This document shows positions 27,607 through 37,800 of a stretch of DNA of 64,000 nt, one piece after another; position 1 is the first letter of the stretch, and the number at the start of each line of letters is the position of its first letter. A program made the translations under genes and the position numbers. The DNA comes from Alkalibacter saccharofermentans DSM 14828 (GTDB taxonomy: Bacteria; Bacillota; Clostridia; Eubacteriales; Alkalibacteraceae). The stretch is from assembly GCF_900128885.1 (NCBI RefSeq), contig NZ_FQTU01000003.1, positions 124,001 to 188,000 of the forward strand. The letters are read 5' to 3'. The notes under the pieces were generated by a model, which did not search any database, was not told where the DNA came from, and saw only the letters and a list, made by a program, of their open reading frames with translations.

Positions 27607-28632
27607 ATGAAAGAGCAGTTAATGGCGGTAAAAGAAACATTTGTAGAAGAAATCAAAAGAGCTGATTCATCTGATAAGCTTGAAGAGATAAGAGTGAGAG
27701 TGTCAGGTAAAAAAGGAGCGCTGACGTTGCTCTTAAGGGATATGGGCAAGCTTTCCAAAGAGGAGAGGCCTGCGGTGGGAAAACTCGCCAACGAGGTTCG
27801 TGAAGCCATAGAAAATACATTGGCAGATCAAAAGGAAAGAATCATCGAGATGGAGCACGAAAGGCAATTTGAACTAGAGGCTATTGATATAACATTGCCG
27901 GGGAAAAAGCCTGACATAGGGAGCCATCATCCCCTTAACATAGTGATAAAAGACTTAAGCGACATTTTTATAGGTCTAGGATTTTCTGTCGAGGAAGGTC
28001 CGGAAATAGAATGGGCAGAGTACAATTTCGATCATTTAAATATTCCTAAAGATCATACTTCAAGAGATCATCAGGATACATTTTATGTTGATGATGACAA
28101 GGTGCTGAGAACCCAGACCTCTCCGATTCAAATAAGAACGATGATGAAGAGCCAGACTCCACCCATCAGAATATTGGCGCCGGGAAGGGTTTATCGCTCC
28201 GACGAGATCGACGCCACCCACTCCCCGGTATTTCATCAGGCTGAGGGCTTGGTCATTGATGAAAACATCACGATGAGTGATCTAAAAGGCACACTGGATC
28301 TGTTTGCAAAGGAAATGTTCGGATCGGATACAAAGACGAAGTTCAGACCCCATCAGTTTTACTTTACAGAACCTAGCGCGGAAATGGATGTGACATGCTT
28401 TATATGTCACGGCAAAGGATGCAGGGTTTGTCAAAATACAGGTTGGATAGAAATACTGGGATGCGGAATGGTCCATCCCAACGTATTAGAGGTATGCGGC
28501 ATAGACTCCGCCAAGTACAGCGGCTTTGCCTTTGGAATGGGACTTGACAGGATAGCGATGATTAAGTACGGAATAAGCGATTTAAGGCTGATGTTCGAAA
28601 ACGACATAAGATTTTTAAAACAATTCAGATAA
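27607..28632 (+). CDS. pheS: Phenylalanyl-tRNA synthetase alpha subunit
   Basis: Catalytic subunit of the alpha2-beta2 enzyme; forms phenylalanyl-adenylate. It has 341 residues: an N-terminal coiled-coil that contacts tRNA (about 1-90), then the class II core with VEEGPEIEWAEYNFD (near 125), motif 2 GRVYRSDEIDATHSP (near 194) and motif 3 FGMGLDRIAM (near 311). AAAGGAG lies before the ATG. pheT begins 16 bases after its stop. The pair is under T-box control. Confidence 0.97.
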   Translation: MKEQLMAVKETFVEEIKRADSSDKLEEIRVRVSGKKGALTLLLRDMGKLSKEERPAVGKLANEVREAIENTLADQKERIIEMEHERQFELEAIDITLPGKKPDIGSHHPLNIVIKDLSDIFIGLGFSVEEGPEIEWAEYNFDHLNIPKDHTSRDHQDTFYVDDDKVLRTQTSPIQIRTMMKSQTPPIRILAPGRVYRSDEIDATHSPVFHQAEGLVIDENITMSDLKGTLDLFAKEMFGSDTKTKFRPHQFYFTEPSAEMDVTCFICHGKGCRVCQNTGWIEILGCGMVHPNVLEVCGIDSAKYSGFAFGMGLDRIAMIKYGISDLRLMFENDIRFLKQFR

Positions 28633-28648
28633 ACGGGAGGAATCACAA

Positions 28649-31057
28649 ATGCATGTTTCATTGGAATGGCTAAAAGAGTTTGTAGATATTAGCGACATAG
28701 ACCCGGTAATATACTGTGACGAAATGACTATGAGTGGTAGCAAGGTGGAATCCTTGGATATACTGGGAGAAGAAATTGAAAAAGTTGTAGTGGGAAAGAT
28801 TGTTAAAATTGAATCTCACCCCCAGGCGGACAAGCTGGTGATTTGTCAGGTGGACGTGGGAGATCAAACGCTGCAGATAGTGACAGGTGCGGACAACATA
28901 AAGCAAGGGGATAAGATACCGGTAGCGCTTCCGGGAGCAAAGCTTGTTGGAGGACTTAAAATTAAAAAAACCAAGCTAAGAGGAGTTGAGTCAACAGGGA
29001 TGCTGTGCTCGGCAGGGGAGCTTGGAATGAAGACCAGTCTGATGCCCAAAGAGGAAACAGAAGGAATATTCATATTCAAGGAGGACTACGAGCTGGGTAT
29101 GGATGCGAAACCTCTTCTTGGACTGGATGATACAATAGTTGAATTTGAGCTTACTGCCAACAGGCCGGATTGCCACTCGATCATTGGAATGGCTAGGGAG
29201 ACCTCAGCTACATTTGCCAGACATCTTTTAATGCCGGTAATTGATATAGATGACAATTCAGGAATCGGCAAAATTGATGAGAAGTTGTCGGTAGAGATTC
29301 TTGATACTCAAGCATGCCCCAGGTATGTGGCGAGGATGATGAACGTCAAGTCGATAGGACCCTCGCCTGCATGGATGGCGAGGAGGCTGTTGAACTGTGG
29401 GATCAGACCAATTAATGTGATAGTGGACGTGACAAATTATGTTATGCTAGAGACAGGTCAACCACTTCATGCTTTTGACTATGCAAAGCTGGGAAGCGAC
29501 AAAATAGTGGTCAGAAGTGCTTTAGAGGGTGAAAAAACTACTACCTTGGACGGAAGCGAAAGAATTTTGGACGAAGACGCTTTAGTCATAACAAATGGAG
29601 ATATACCAGTTGCTATTGCCGGAATCATGGGAGGAGAAAACTCCGAGATAGGAAGCGATACGGAAACGATAGTAATAGAATCAGCTAATTTCGAAAAAAA
29701 CCGGGTAAGAAATACAACAAAGAAATTGAATTTCAGAACGGACTCTTCAACTAAATTCGAGAAGGGTATCGACCCTGAACTGGCAGGTTTAGCAGCCGAC
29801 AGAGCAGCGCAGCTCCTAATTGAGCTGGGGGCTTGTGAGCTGATAAACGGAAAAATAGACGCCTATGTCAACAAACCGGATACAAAAGAGATTAAGGTGG
29901 AGGGCAATTGGGTCAATGAGTTTATAGGAATAGATATTACTGTTGAGGAAATGACAGAATACCTTGAAAGATTGGAGCTTGCAGCCTCTATTGAGGGTGG
30001 TGTCATAACTGTGAAAGTCCCTACTTTTAGGCAGGATCTTGACATAAAAGAAGATATTGCAGAGGAAATTGCCAGACTATACGGCTATAACAATATACCC
30101 AATACAGTGATAAGCGGCACGGCAACTGAGGGTGGGAGATCGCTATCTCAAAAGTTTGAAAATGACGTCAAAGACACTTTGGTAAATAATAATCTTTACG
30201 AAATTTTGACCTATTCATTTACCAGCAGAAACAAACTTATGGATATGAACTTATCTAGTGATGACGACTTGCTAAATGACAGCATTGAGCTAATAAACCC
30301 TCTCGGCGAGGAAAACAGCCTCATGAGAACCACTTTGCTGCCAGGCATGCTTCAAGTCATATCCCATAACTACAACAGAAACCTGACTGAAGGAGCGTTT
30401 TTTGAATTTGCGGTAAAATATATAAATGCCGGGGATAGAGACTGCCTGCCCGTAGAGACAAAAAGCCTTTCGTTGGGAATGTATGGCGAAAAGGACTTTT
30501 TCAGTATCAAGGGAATAGTGGAGCTGATAATGGAAAAAGCCAGGATTCCGAGTCAGAGAGTAGAGTATCTGAAAGGAGCGCTTCCGATTTATCATCCCAA
30601 CAGAAATGCTATAATAATGGTTGGAGGACAAGAAATCGGCTACTTCGGCGAAGTGCATCCCAAGGTCTGTAAAAACTACGACTTGCCGGCAAAAACCTAC
30701 TGTGGAGAGTTAAACTTCGAGAAGATATTTGAGCTGTCTAACAAGGAGATAAAATTTGAGGAACTACCAAGATATCCGGGTATCCTAAGGGACTTGGCGT
30801 TTTTAGCTGAAGAAATGCTTCCTGCAAGAAAAATAGAGGACACCATAAGAAAAAGCGGTGGGAATCTACTTAAGGATGTTGTGCTGTTTGACGTATACCA
30901 AGGCTCCCAGATACAAAAGGGGCATAAAAGCATGGCATACTCTCTGTATTTCCAGGCAAGCGACAGAACCTTGACTGATGATGAAATAAGAGCGGTCATG
31001 GATAAGATACTGGATAGCTGCAAAAATGAGCTGGGAATAAGCTTAAGAGATGCTTGA
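28649..31057 (+). CDS. pheT: Phenylalanyl-tRNA synthetase beta subunit
   Basis: Binds tRNA-Phe and edits mischarged tyrosine. At 802 residues it is full length. Order: tRNA-binding OB domain with VVVGKIVKIESHPQADKL (near residue 46), B3/B4 editing domain (about 210-385), B5 domain (about 400-475), a catalytic-like core, and a C-terminal FDX-ACB anticodon-binding domain (about 710-802; ELPRYPGILRDLAF at its start). GGGAGG precedes the ATG. Confidence 0.97.
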   Translation: MHVSLEWLKEFVDISDIDPVIYCDEMTMSGSKVESLDILGEEIEKVVVGKIVKIESHPQADKLVICQVDVGDQTLQIVTGADNIKQGDKIPVALPGAKLVGGLKIKKTKLRGVESTGMLCSAGELGMKTSLMPKEETEGIFIFKEDYELGMDAKPLLGLDDTIVEFELTANRPDCHSIIGMARETSATFARHLLMPVIDIDDNSGIGKIDEKLSVEILDTQACPRYVARMMNVKSIGPSPAWMARRLLNCGIRPINVIVDVTNYVMLETGQPLHAFDYAKLGSDKIVVRSALEGEKTTTLDGSERILDEDALVITNGDIPVAIAGIMGGENSEIGSDTETIVIESANFEKNRVRNTTKKLNFRTDSSTKFEKGIDPELAGLAADRAAQLLIELGACELINGKIDAYVNKPDTKEIKVEGNWVNEFIGIDITVEEMTEYLERLELAASIEGGVITVKVPTFRQDLDIKEDIAEEIARLYGYNNIPNTVISGTATEGGRSLSQKFENDVKDTLVNNNLYEILTYSFTSRNKLMDMNLSSDDDLLNDSIELINPLGEENSLMRTTLLPGMLQVISHNYNRNLTEGAFFEFAVKYINAGDRDCLPVETKSLSLGMYGEKDFFSIKGIVELIMEKARIPSQRVEYLKGALPIYHPNRNAIIMVGGQEIGYFGEVHPKVCKNYDLPAKTYCGELNFEKIFELSNKEIKFEELPRYPGILRDLAFLAEEMLPARKIEDTIRKSGGNLLKDVVLFDVYQGSQIQKGHKSMAYSLYFQASDRTLTDDEIRAVMDKILDSCKNELGISLRDA

Positions 31058-31094
31058 TCCGAAACTAAGCTGATAAAGGAAAGGGTTTGAGACC

Positions 31095-32294
31095 ATGAAC
31101 ATGTTGGTTATAAATTGCGGAAGTTCATCCATAAAGGGACAGCTGGTAAAAATGCCCGATTACGACGTAGCTGCAAAATTCAGTATAGGCCGGGTCGGGA
31201 AAGAGGATGCTCATTTCAGCATCAAGGCTAAAGGGAGGGATGATTTTTTTGAAGTCATCCCTGTCAGAAACCACGAAGAGGGTATAAAGTCAATGTTGAG
31301 ACGATTATTTGAAGGTCAAGACAAGATAATGGACATGGAAGATATTGCTGCGGTTGGGCACAGGGTCGTACATGGGGGAGACAAAATGAGCGATTCGGTA
31401 TTGGTTGATGAAAATGTGATTGACTATATCGAGTCCATATGCGACTTGGCTCCACTGCATAATCCCGCTCATCTTGCGGGTATAGAAGCTTGCAAAAAGC
31501 TGATGCCGGGAGTGCCACAAGTAACGGTTTTTGACAATGGATATCATCATGAATTGCCTAAAGCTGTTTACACCTATGCAATTCCTTATGAGTACGCCGA
31601 AAAATACAATATCAGAAAATTTGGATTCCATGGAATCGCCTTTAGAAGCATGCTTGAGGATTGTAAAAAGATACTTGGTGAAAGCCTGGATGGGAAAAAA
31701 ATAATACTCCTGATGCTAGGTAGCGGAACTACGGCTAACGCTTCTATGAATGGTAAATCATGTGAGGTCAGCACCGGTTTTACCCCCTTGGAAGGCTTGA
31801 TACAGTCTACAAGATCCGGGGATACGGATCTTGCAGTGTTTACATTTTTGATGAAAAAAGAAGCCTTAACCCCTGAAGACATAGACGATATGGCCAACAA
31901 ACAGAGCGGGTGGTTAGGAATGTCCGGGATAAGCAGCGACATGAGGGAGATTTATGATGCCGCATCCAAAGGGGATGATCGGGCAAAAAATGCTATCGAT
32001 GTGGTCTGCCACAGAATAAAAAAATATATCGGAGCATACGCCGCTGTATTAGGTGGCGTGGACGTAGTGGCCTTCGGCGGCGGCGTCGGCGAGCATGCCT
32101 GGTACATAAGGGAAAAAGTTCTTGAAAATTTGGAGTTTTTGGGAATTGACCTTGATGTTGAAAAGAACAGGGAATTTACCGGTGAGGGAGCCATAACCTT
32201 TTCCAATTCCAAGACCAGTGTTTTAGTGACAAAGGTGGATGAGGAGAAGGTTATAGCTGAGGATACCTATAAAATCATAGATAGTCTTATATAA
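31095..32294 (+). CDS. Divergent acetate kinase family protein
   Basis: ASKHA-fold acyl-phosphate kinase, 399 residues. Most acetate kinase landmarks are present: INCGSSSIK (5-13), GHRVVHGG, PLHNPAHL, VFDNGYH, RKFGFHG, TRSGD and a C-terminal EEKVIAEDT. Three are altered: the usual GFHGTSH reads GFHGIAF, the nucleotide loop HLGNGAS reads MLGSGTT (Ser210 where Asn211 of the Methanosarcina enzyme sits), and GIGEN reads GVGEH. It may still make ATP from an acyl phosphate, perhaps not acetyl phosphate. No phosphotransacetylase is adjacent; a PduL lies at 56.5 kb. It follows pheT by 37 bases and may be read through from it. Confidence 0.75.
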   Translation: MNMLVINCGSSSIKGQLVKMPDYDVAAKFSIGRVGKEDAHFSIKAKGRDDFFEVIPVRNHEEGIKSMLRRLFEGQDKIMDMEDIAAVGHRVVHGGDKMSDSVLVDENVIDYIESICDLAPLHNPAHLAGIEACKKLMPGVPQVTVFDNGYHHELPKAVYTYAIPYEYAEKYNIRKFGFHGIAFRSMLEDCKKILGESLDGKKIILLMLGSGTTANASMNGKSCEVSTGFTPLEGLIQSTRSGDTDLAVFTFLMKKEALTPEDIDDMANKQSGWLGMSGISSDMREIYDAASKGDDRAKNAIDVVCHRIKKYIGAYAAVLGGVDVVAFGGGVGEHAWYIREKVLENLEFLGIDLDVEKNREFTGEGAITFSNSKTSVLVTKVDEEKVIAEDTYKIIDSLI

Positions 32295-33054
32295 GTTTAG
32301 ATTGCTTAGTAAAATTAATGAACATACTTGTTATGAATACCTGTGTTATTATCAAAAGAATACTCTGAAGAAACGCCATGGTTAAATTTGATATCATGGC
32401 GTTTCTTATCACAAGGGACAAAAGATAATCGACACCGTTTAAAATCAAAAAAACACTTGAGACAACGATCAATAAATTTAACAGCATGTGTTTAGCGTAT
32501 CTTTTTAGGAGTTGGTGGCTTTTGACAAAACCTTCTCTAACCCTGGTGTTTTCAAGAACCACAAAATGGCTCCAAAAAATTACGTTCATGTAAGCTGATA
32601 GCATTATAGCAATATATACCATCATGAATACGACAGAATTGCTAAAAAGAGAAAAGAGGCTTCCTGCTAGTAGCGAAAGGGCAAAAAAACCTAAAAGCAA
32701 CATTAAAAACCCGGTCAGCAGCATAAACAGCTTTTGTCCGATAAGCACGAAAATCTCAAGGAATGCAAACTTGCGGTTTTCGATAAAATTTCTGGAGACA
32801 ATCATGACAAAAGGTATCATAATTAGAAATACCACGAAGTTCAGAAGGAATATGGTGGTTATAATGGAATCGGGAATGGCCAGGACGGCTTCCACAGTTC
32901 CATCCCCCATGTAAATAAATAAAAAACTGTAGCTTATGAAAGGTATTGCAGCCAGATACAAGAAAATACTAATAGATGATTTGATTATGCCTATTGTTAC
33001 AAGCAGATGTTCTTTGAGGGTCAATATTTTTTTAGAATACAATTGGTCCAACAT
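32287..33054 (-). CDS. Polytopic membrane protein of unknown function
   Basis: About 255 residues with six hydrophobic segments (approximately 22-50, 70-92, 105-135, 140-165, 190-215, 225-245). The stretch FVVLENTRVREGFVKSHQLLKR between segments resembles the amphipathic loop of DUF975/YciC-like membrane proteins, but I cannot assign a family. ATG 33054 is chosen because AGGAGG (complement of 33065-33070) sits ten bases away; an in-frame TTG at 33063 touches that site. It has its own promoter and ends 8 bases inside the convergent acetate kinase homologue. Confidence 0.7.
   Translation of the reverse strand: MLDQLYSKKILTLKEHLLVTIGIIKSSISIFLYLAAIPFISYSFLFIYMGDGTVEAVLAIPDSIITTIFLLNFVVFLIMIPFVMIVSRNFIENRKFAFLEIFVLIGQKLFMLLTGFLMLLLGFFALSLLAGSLFSLFSNSVVFMMVYIAIMLSAYMNVIFWSHFVVLENTRVREGFVKSHQLLKRYAKHMLLNLLIVVSSVFLILNGVDYLLSLVIRNAMISNLTMAFLQSILLIITQVFITSMFINFTKQSKLI
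32368..32407. repeat. 13-bp perfect inverted repeat inside a coding region
   Basis: AAGAAACGCCATG (32368-32380) and its exact complement (32395-32407), 14-base loop, lying in the C-terminal codons of the minus-strand membrane protein and 74 bases past the stop of the acetate kinase homologue. With TTTCTT at its end it may terminate the plus-strand transcript. Confidence 0.6.
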
Positions 33055-33090
33055 TATTAGCAAGCCTCCTAGATTATATGTCTACAATAT

Positions 33091-33118
33091 ATTATATATC
33101 AGTAGTATCCGTTGTCAA
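33091..33118 (-). promoter_or_regulatory. Promoter of the minus-strand membrane protein
   Basis: On the minus strand TTGACA (complement of 33113-33118), 16 bp, TATAAT (complement of 33091-33096); both hexamers match consensus exactly. Confidence 0.85.
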
Positions 33119-33225
33119 CGAATGGAGTTTACCTAAGATTGAAATTAACTAAATTTTAATCTTAATAATATATGATATAATCATGGATGGTGAAATCAAC
33201 CGGCGAAGGAGTTGGGTCTGGGTTT

Positions 33226-34782
33226 ATGAAAAAAACAGTGCTGTCCCTTGATTGCGGAACACAAAGCATTCGGGGTATGATATTCGATGAAAACGGAAAC
33301 TTGCTGGCAAAAGAAAAAATAATATATGATCCTCCCTATGTGTCTCCGGAACTGGATTGGGCTGAAAGGGACGCTTTGCTTTATTGGAAGGAGACCGGAT
33401 TAATCTGCAATAGACTGAAGGCAAATCATCCGGAGCATTTCAATTCTGTCATTTGTGTTGCCATAACTACTCAAAGGGACACCTGCGTACCGGTGGACAT
33501 AAAGGGGGAACCTCTAAGAAATGCCATACTGTGGATGGATCAGAGAAAAATAGCCAGCCCAAAACCTATCGGAAGATTATATTCCTGGGGAACAAGTGCG
33601 GTAGGTATGAGAAAGACGATAGAGAATTTCAGCAGGAGCTGTCCTGCTCACTGGATTATGGAATATGAAAGTGATATATGGGAAAAAACTCATAAATATC
33701 TAATGCTCTCTTCTTTTTTAAACTATAAGCTCACCGGAAAATTTATAGATTCTGTATCCGGCCAGACTGGTCACCTGCCATTTAACTATAAAAAGCAGGT
33801 GTGGGATGGGAAATGGGGGCTAAAGGGCAGAGTGTTCCAGATTCCGTCACAGAAGCTCTGCGATATAGTTCCTGCTGGGACGGTTATAGGAAAAATAACT
33901 GAAGAAGCCGCTCTTGAGACCGGATTGCCGGTGGACTTGCCTGTAATAGCATCAGGGTCTGACAAAGCCTGTGAGACACTGGGTACGGGATGCGTATCTG
34001 AAGAGATTGCAAGCGTTTCTTTGGGATCTCAAGCTACAATAGAGACGATGTCGGAGAGATATTACGAGGTTCAGCCTTTCATACCGCCATTTCCTTCGGC
34101 CATTGATAAGAAATTCAATCCTGAAATCAGCGTATACAGAGGCTTTTGGATGATTTCATGGTTTAAAAATGAATTTGCCTTCAGGGAAATCCAAAAGGCA
34201 CAGGTCACGGGAGAAGCACCTGAGGATGTGTTGAATCGGGGCTTGAAAATGATTCCTCCTGGCAGTGACGGGTTAATGCTCCAACCATTTTGGGGCAATG
34301 AGCTTACGAGACCAGAATCAAGGGGCTCAATTATCGGGTTCAAGGAAGATCATACAAGGTTTCATATATACAGAGCAATAATTGAGGGCATAGGATTTGC
34401 ACTCAAAGAAGGAATGGAGAAAATCCAGAAGAAATCAAATGTGAAGATAAGCAGGGCCGCCATGTCAGGGGGAGGAGCCCAAAGTGATGAAATATGCCAG
34501 ATTATGGCGGATATCTTAAATAGAGAGACATATAGGGTTCAGACCCAGGAAACTTCAGGATTGGGTGCGGCCATATGCGCATTTAAAGGTATGGGCGTTT
34601 ATGATAGCTTTGAAGCAGCTGTCCATGCCATGGTTAAAGTTAAGGATGTTTTCAGCCCTGACAGAAATACTTCCGATATTTACGCACAGCTGTACGAAAA
34701 GGGGTATGCAAAAATTTACAAAAGGCTAAAGCCTATATATATGATGATGGAAAAGATTGAACATGAAGATATTGACAAATGA
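33226..34782 (+). CDS. FGGY-family carbohydrate kinase
   Basis: ATP-dependent sugar or polyol kinase of the xylulokinase/glycerol kinase family, 518 residues from ATG 33226. The N-terminal phosphate-binding loop LDCGTQSIRG (residues 6-15) and the C-terminal ATPase motif ISRAAMSGGGAQSDEICQI (near 408) are visible; AILWMDQR (near 100) is the usual substrate-domain segment. The substrate cannot be read off. AAGGAG at 33206-33211 is a little far (14 bases); an upstream ATG at 33187 has no ribosome site. An extended -10 TGATATAAT lies at 33173-33181. It precedes the giant activase-like gene by about 60 bases. Confidence 0.85.
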   Translation: MKKTVLSLDCGTQSIRGMIFDENGNLLAKEKIIYDPPYVSPELDWAERDALLYWKETGLICNRLKANHPEHFNSVICVAITTQRDTCVPVDIKGEPLRNAILWMDQRKIASPKPIGRLYSWGTSAVGMRKTIENFSRSCPAHWIMEYESDIWEKTHKYLMLSSFLNYKLTGKFIDSVSGQTGHLPFNYKKQVWDGKWGLKGRVFQIPSQKLCDIVPAGTVIGKITEEAALETGLPVDLPVIASGSDKACETLGTGCVSEEIASVSLGSQATIETMSERYYEVQPFIPPFPSAIDKKFNPEISVYRGFWMISWFKNEFAFREIQKAQVTGEAPEDVLNRGLKMIPPGSDGLMLQPFWGNELTRPESRGSIIGFKEDHTRFHIYRAIIEGIGFALKEGMEKIQKKSNVKISRAAMSGGGAQSDEICQIMADILNRETYRVQTQETSGLGAAICAFKGMGVYDSFEAAVHAMVKVKDVFSPDRNTSDIYAQLYEKGYAKIYKRLKPIYMMMEKIEHEDIDK

Positions 34783-34844
34783 CGCTAATAGGAATAAGAT
34801 ATATAAATTGATTGTAAAGTCATATTGGGAGGAATAAGCAATTG

Positions 34845-37800
34845 ATGTCAGATAAAAAGCGCTACAATTTGGGACTGGATGTAGGATCGACTACGATTAA
34901 ACTTGTGGTTCTGGAAAATGATAAAATTACATACAGCGTATACAGAAGGCATTTGTCGAACATAAAATCGACGATAAAATCGGTAATTGAAGAAGCCTAC
35001 GACCAAATAGGAAATATTGAACTTAAAGCATCCGTTACAGGCTCCGGAGGGTTGTCTGTTTCTAAATGGCTGGGCATAAAATTTGTACAGGAAGTCATAG
35101 CATCCACATTGGCAGTGGAAAAGACTATCCCTGATACTGATGTAGTTATAGAGCTTGGCGGAGAAGATGCTAAAATTACTTACTTTGACCATTCCATAGA
35201 ACAGAGAATGAACGGCACTTGTGCTGGAGGCACGGGTGCGTTCATAGACCAAATGGCTTCCCTTTTGGAGTGTGACGCATCTGGTCTCAACAATTTAGCC
35301 AAGGAATACGGGGTTATATATCCCATCGCTTCAAGGTGCGGAGTATTTGCTAAAACCGACGTACAGCCGCTTCTAAATGAAGGGGCAAAAAAAGAAGACA
35401 TCGCTGCTTCCGTCTTTCAAGCAGTGGTAAATCAGACCATAAGCGGATTGGCTTGCGGCAAACCTATAGTGGGGAATGTTGCATTTTTGGGAGGTCCTTT
35501 GTATTTTTTATCAGAGCTCCGAAAGAGATTCATAGAAACTTTGGAGATGGAGGACGACCAGATAAGGTTTCCGGAAAACTCCCAGCTTTTTGTCGCTCTA
35601 GGAGCAGCATTCGATTCATTTGAAAATCATGAAACTACAAGCCTGGGGGAAATCATGGAAAAAACCTCCGGTATGGGTGATGTACAGTTAAAGGAAATAC
35701 ATAGGCTGGAACCTCTTTTTAAAAGCGAAGCGGATCTTTTGGAGTTTAGGAAAAGGCACGAAAGGGAAAAAGTCAAGCGAGAGGATATATCTTCGTACAA
35801 GGGCAAGGCTTATCTTGGAATTGATGCCGGGTCAACCACGTCCAAGGCGGCGCTGATAGGGGAAGAAGGCCAACTTCTTTACACCTACTATAGCGGAAAT
35901 CAGGGGAGTCCGTTAAATCAAGCTATTGGGATACTAAAGGAAGTATACTCCCTTATTCACGAAGACATTAAGATAGTAAATGGAGCAGTGACGGGATACG
36001 GCGAAGCACTTATTAAATCAGCGTTAAAAATAGACATTGGAGAGATAGAGACCATGGCCCACTACAAGGGGGCAAAATACTTTCTTCCTCAGGTGGACTT
36101 CATACTGGACATTGGTGGACAGGATATGAAGTGTATAAAAATCGTCGACGGAATAATTGACGATATAGTATTGAACGAAGCTTGTTCTTCCGGATGCGGG
36201 TCGTTTTTGGAGACTTTCGCAAAATCTTTAGGCTTAGATGTGCAAGGCTTTGCAAATGCGGCGCTCCTTGCCGACAGCCCGGTAGATCTTGGAACAAGAT
36301 GTACGGTATTTATGAATTCCAGGGTGAAACAGGCACAAAAAGAGGGAGCAAGCGTAGGAGATATTTCTGCAGGGTTGTCTTATTCTGTCATAAGGAATGC
36401 TTTGCAAAAGGTAATCAAGATCAGGAATATGGATGAACTGGGAGAGAACATAGTCGTCCAGGGAGGTACTTTCTACAGCGACGCGGTACTCCGTGGGTTG
36501 GAGAAAATATCTGGAAGGAATGTCATAAGGCCGGATATTTCCGGAATAATGGGGGCTTTTGGTGCCGCCTTGATAGCCAGGGAACGATACGACGGATCCG
36601 AAGAATCGTCCATGTTAAAGTCTCAAGAACTGGAAAAATTTAATATAGACATCAAATTTAAACGGTGCAAAGCATGCACAAACAACTGCCTTCTTACAGT
36701 CAACAAGTTTTCTGATGGAAGAAAGTACATTTCCGGAAACAGATGCGAAAAAGGACTGGGTATATTGGGTGGAGTGAAAAAGCCCGAAATGCCCGACCTT
36801 TACGATTATAAATATAAAGAGCTGTTTGCTTATGAAAACAATAAAAAGCATGAAAGTCACAGGGGCACTGTTGGAATCCCAAGGGTACTTAACATGTACG
36901 AAAACTACCCTTTCTGGCATACGTTCTTTACTGATTTGGGCTATAATGTAGTAATTTCGCCCCACAGCAACAAAAAGATTTTTGAAGAGGGAATTGAGAC
37001 CATACCCTCTGAATCCGTGTGCTACCCTGCTAAATTGGTCCATGGACATATCGTGAACCTATTAAAACAAGGAGTGGATATGATATTCTACCCCTGCGTA
37101 CCTTACGAGGAAAAAGAATTCAAAGAAGCAGACAACTGTTATAGCTGTCCCATAGTGACTTCATATCCCGAGACCATAAAGCATAACCTGGATGATATAG
37201 GCATATCTGAGACGGAATACGTAAACTTCTTCATAACGATGGAGAACTATGACAAGATAAAGACCAGACTTGTTGTAGAATTCGCAAAAAGAGGATTTGA
37301 AAAGGAGCATATAGCATCAGCCTGCAAAAAGGCATGGAACGAAAGAGTCTCGTTCAGACAAAAAATCATGAAAAAGGGCGAGGAGACCCTTGAATACATA
37401 AATAAAAACAATCTAAAGGCAATAATCCTTGCAGGAAGACCATATCATGTGGATCCCGAGATACACCACGGAATACCGAATCTGATAAAAGATATGGGAA
37501 TGGCGGTTTTGACAGAAGATTCAGTATCTCATTTGGGAAAATTGAGCGAACCGCTGCGGGTTCTCGACCAATGGAAGTATCACACCAGACTATACGCCGC
37601 TGCGGAGTTCGCGTCACGAAATGAGAATATAGAATTCGTGCAGTTAACGTCATTCGGCTGCGGCATAGACGCTGTAACCAGCGATCAGGCCCAGGAACTT
37701 CTTAAAGAAAAGGGCAGAATATACACGCTAATCAAGATTGACGAAGGAAACAATCTCGGTGCTGTAAGAATAAGGCTTAGATCCCTTAAAGCGGCCATGG

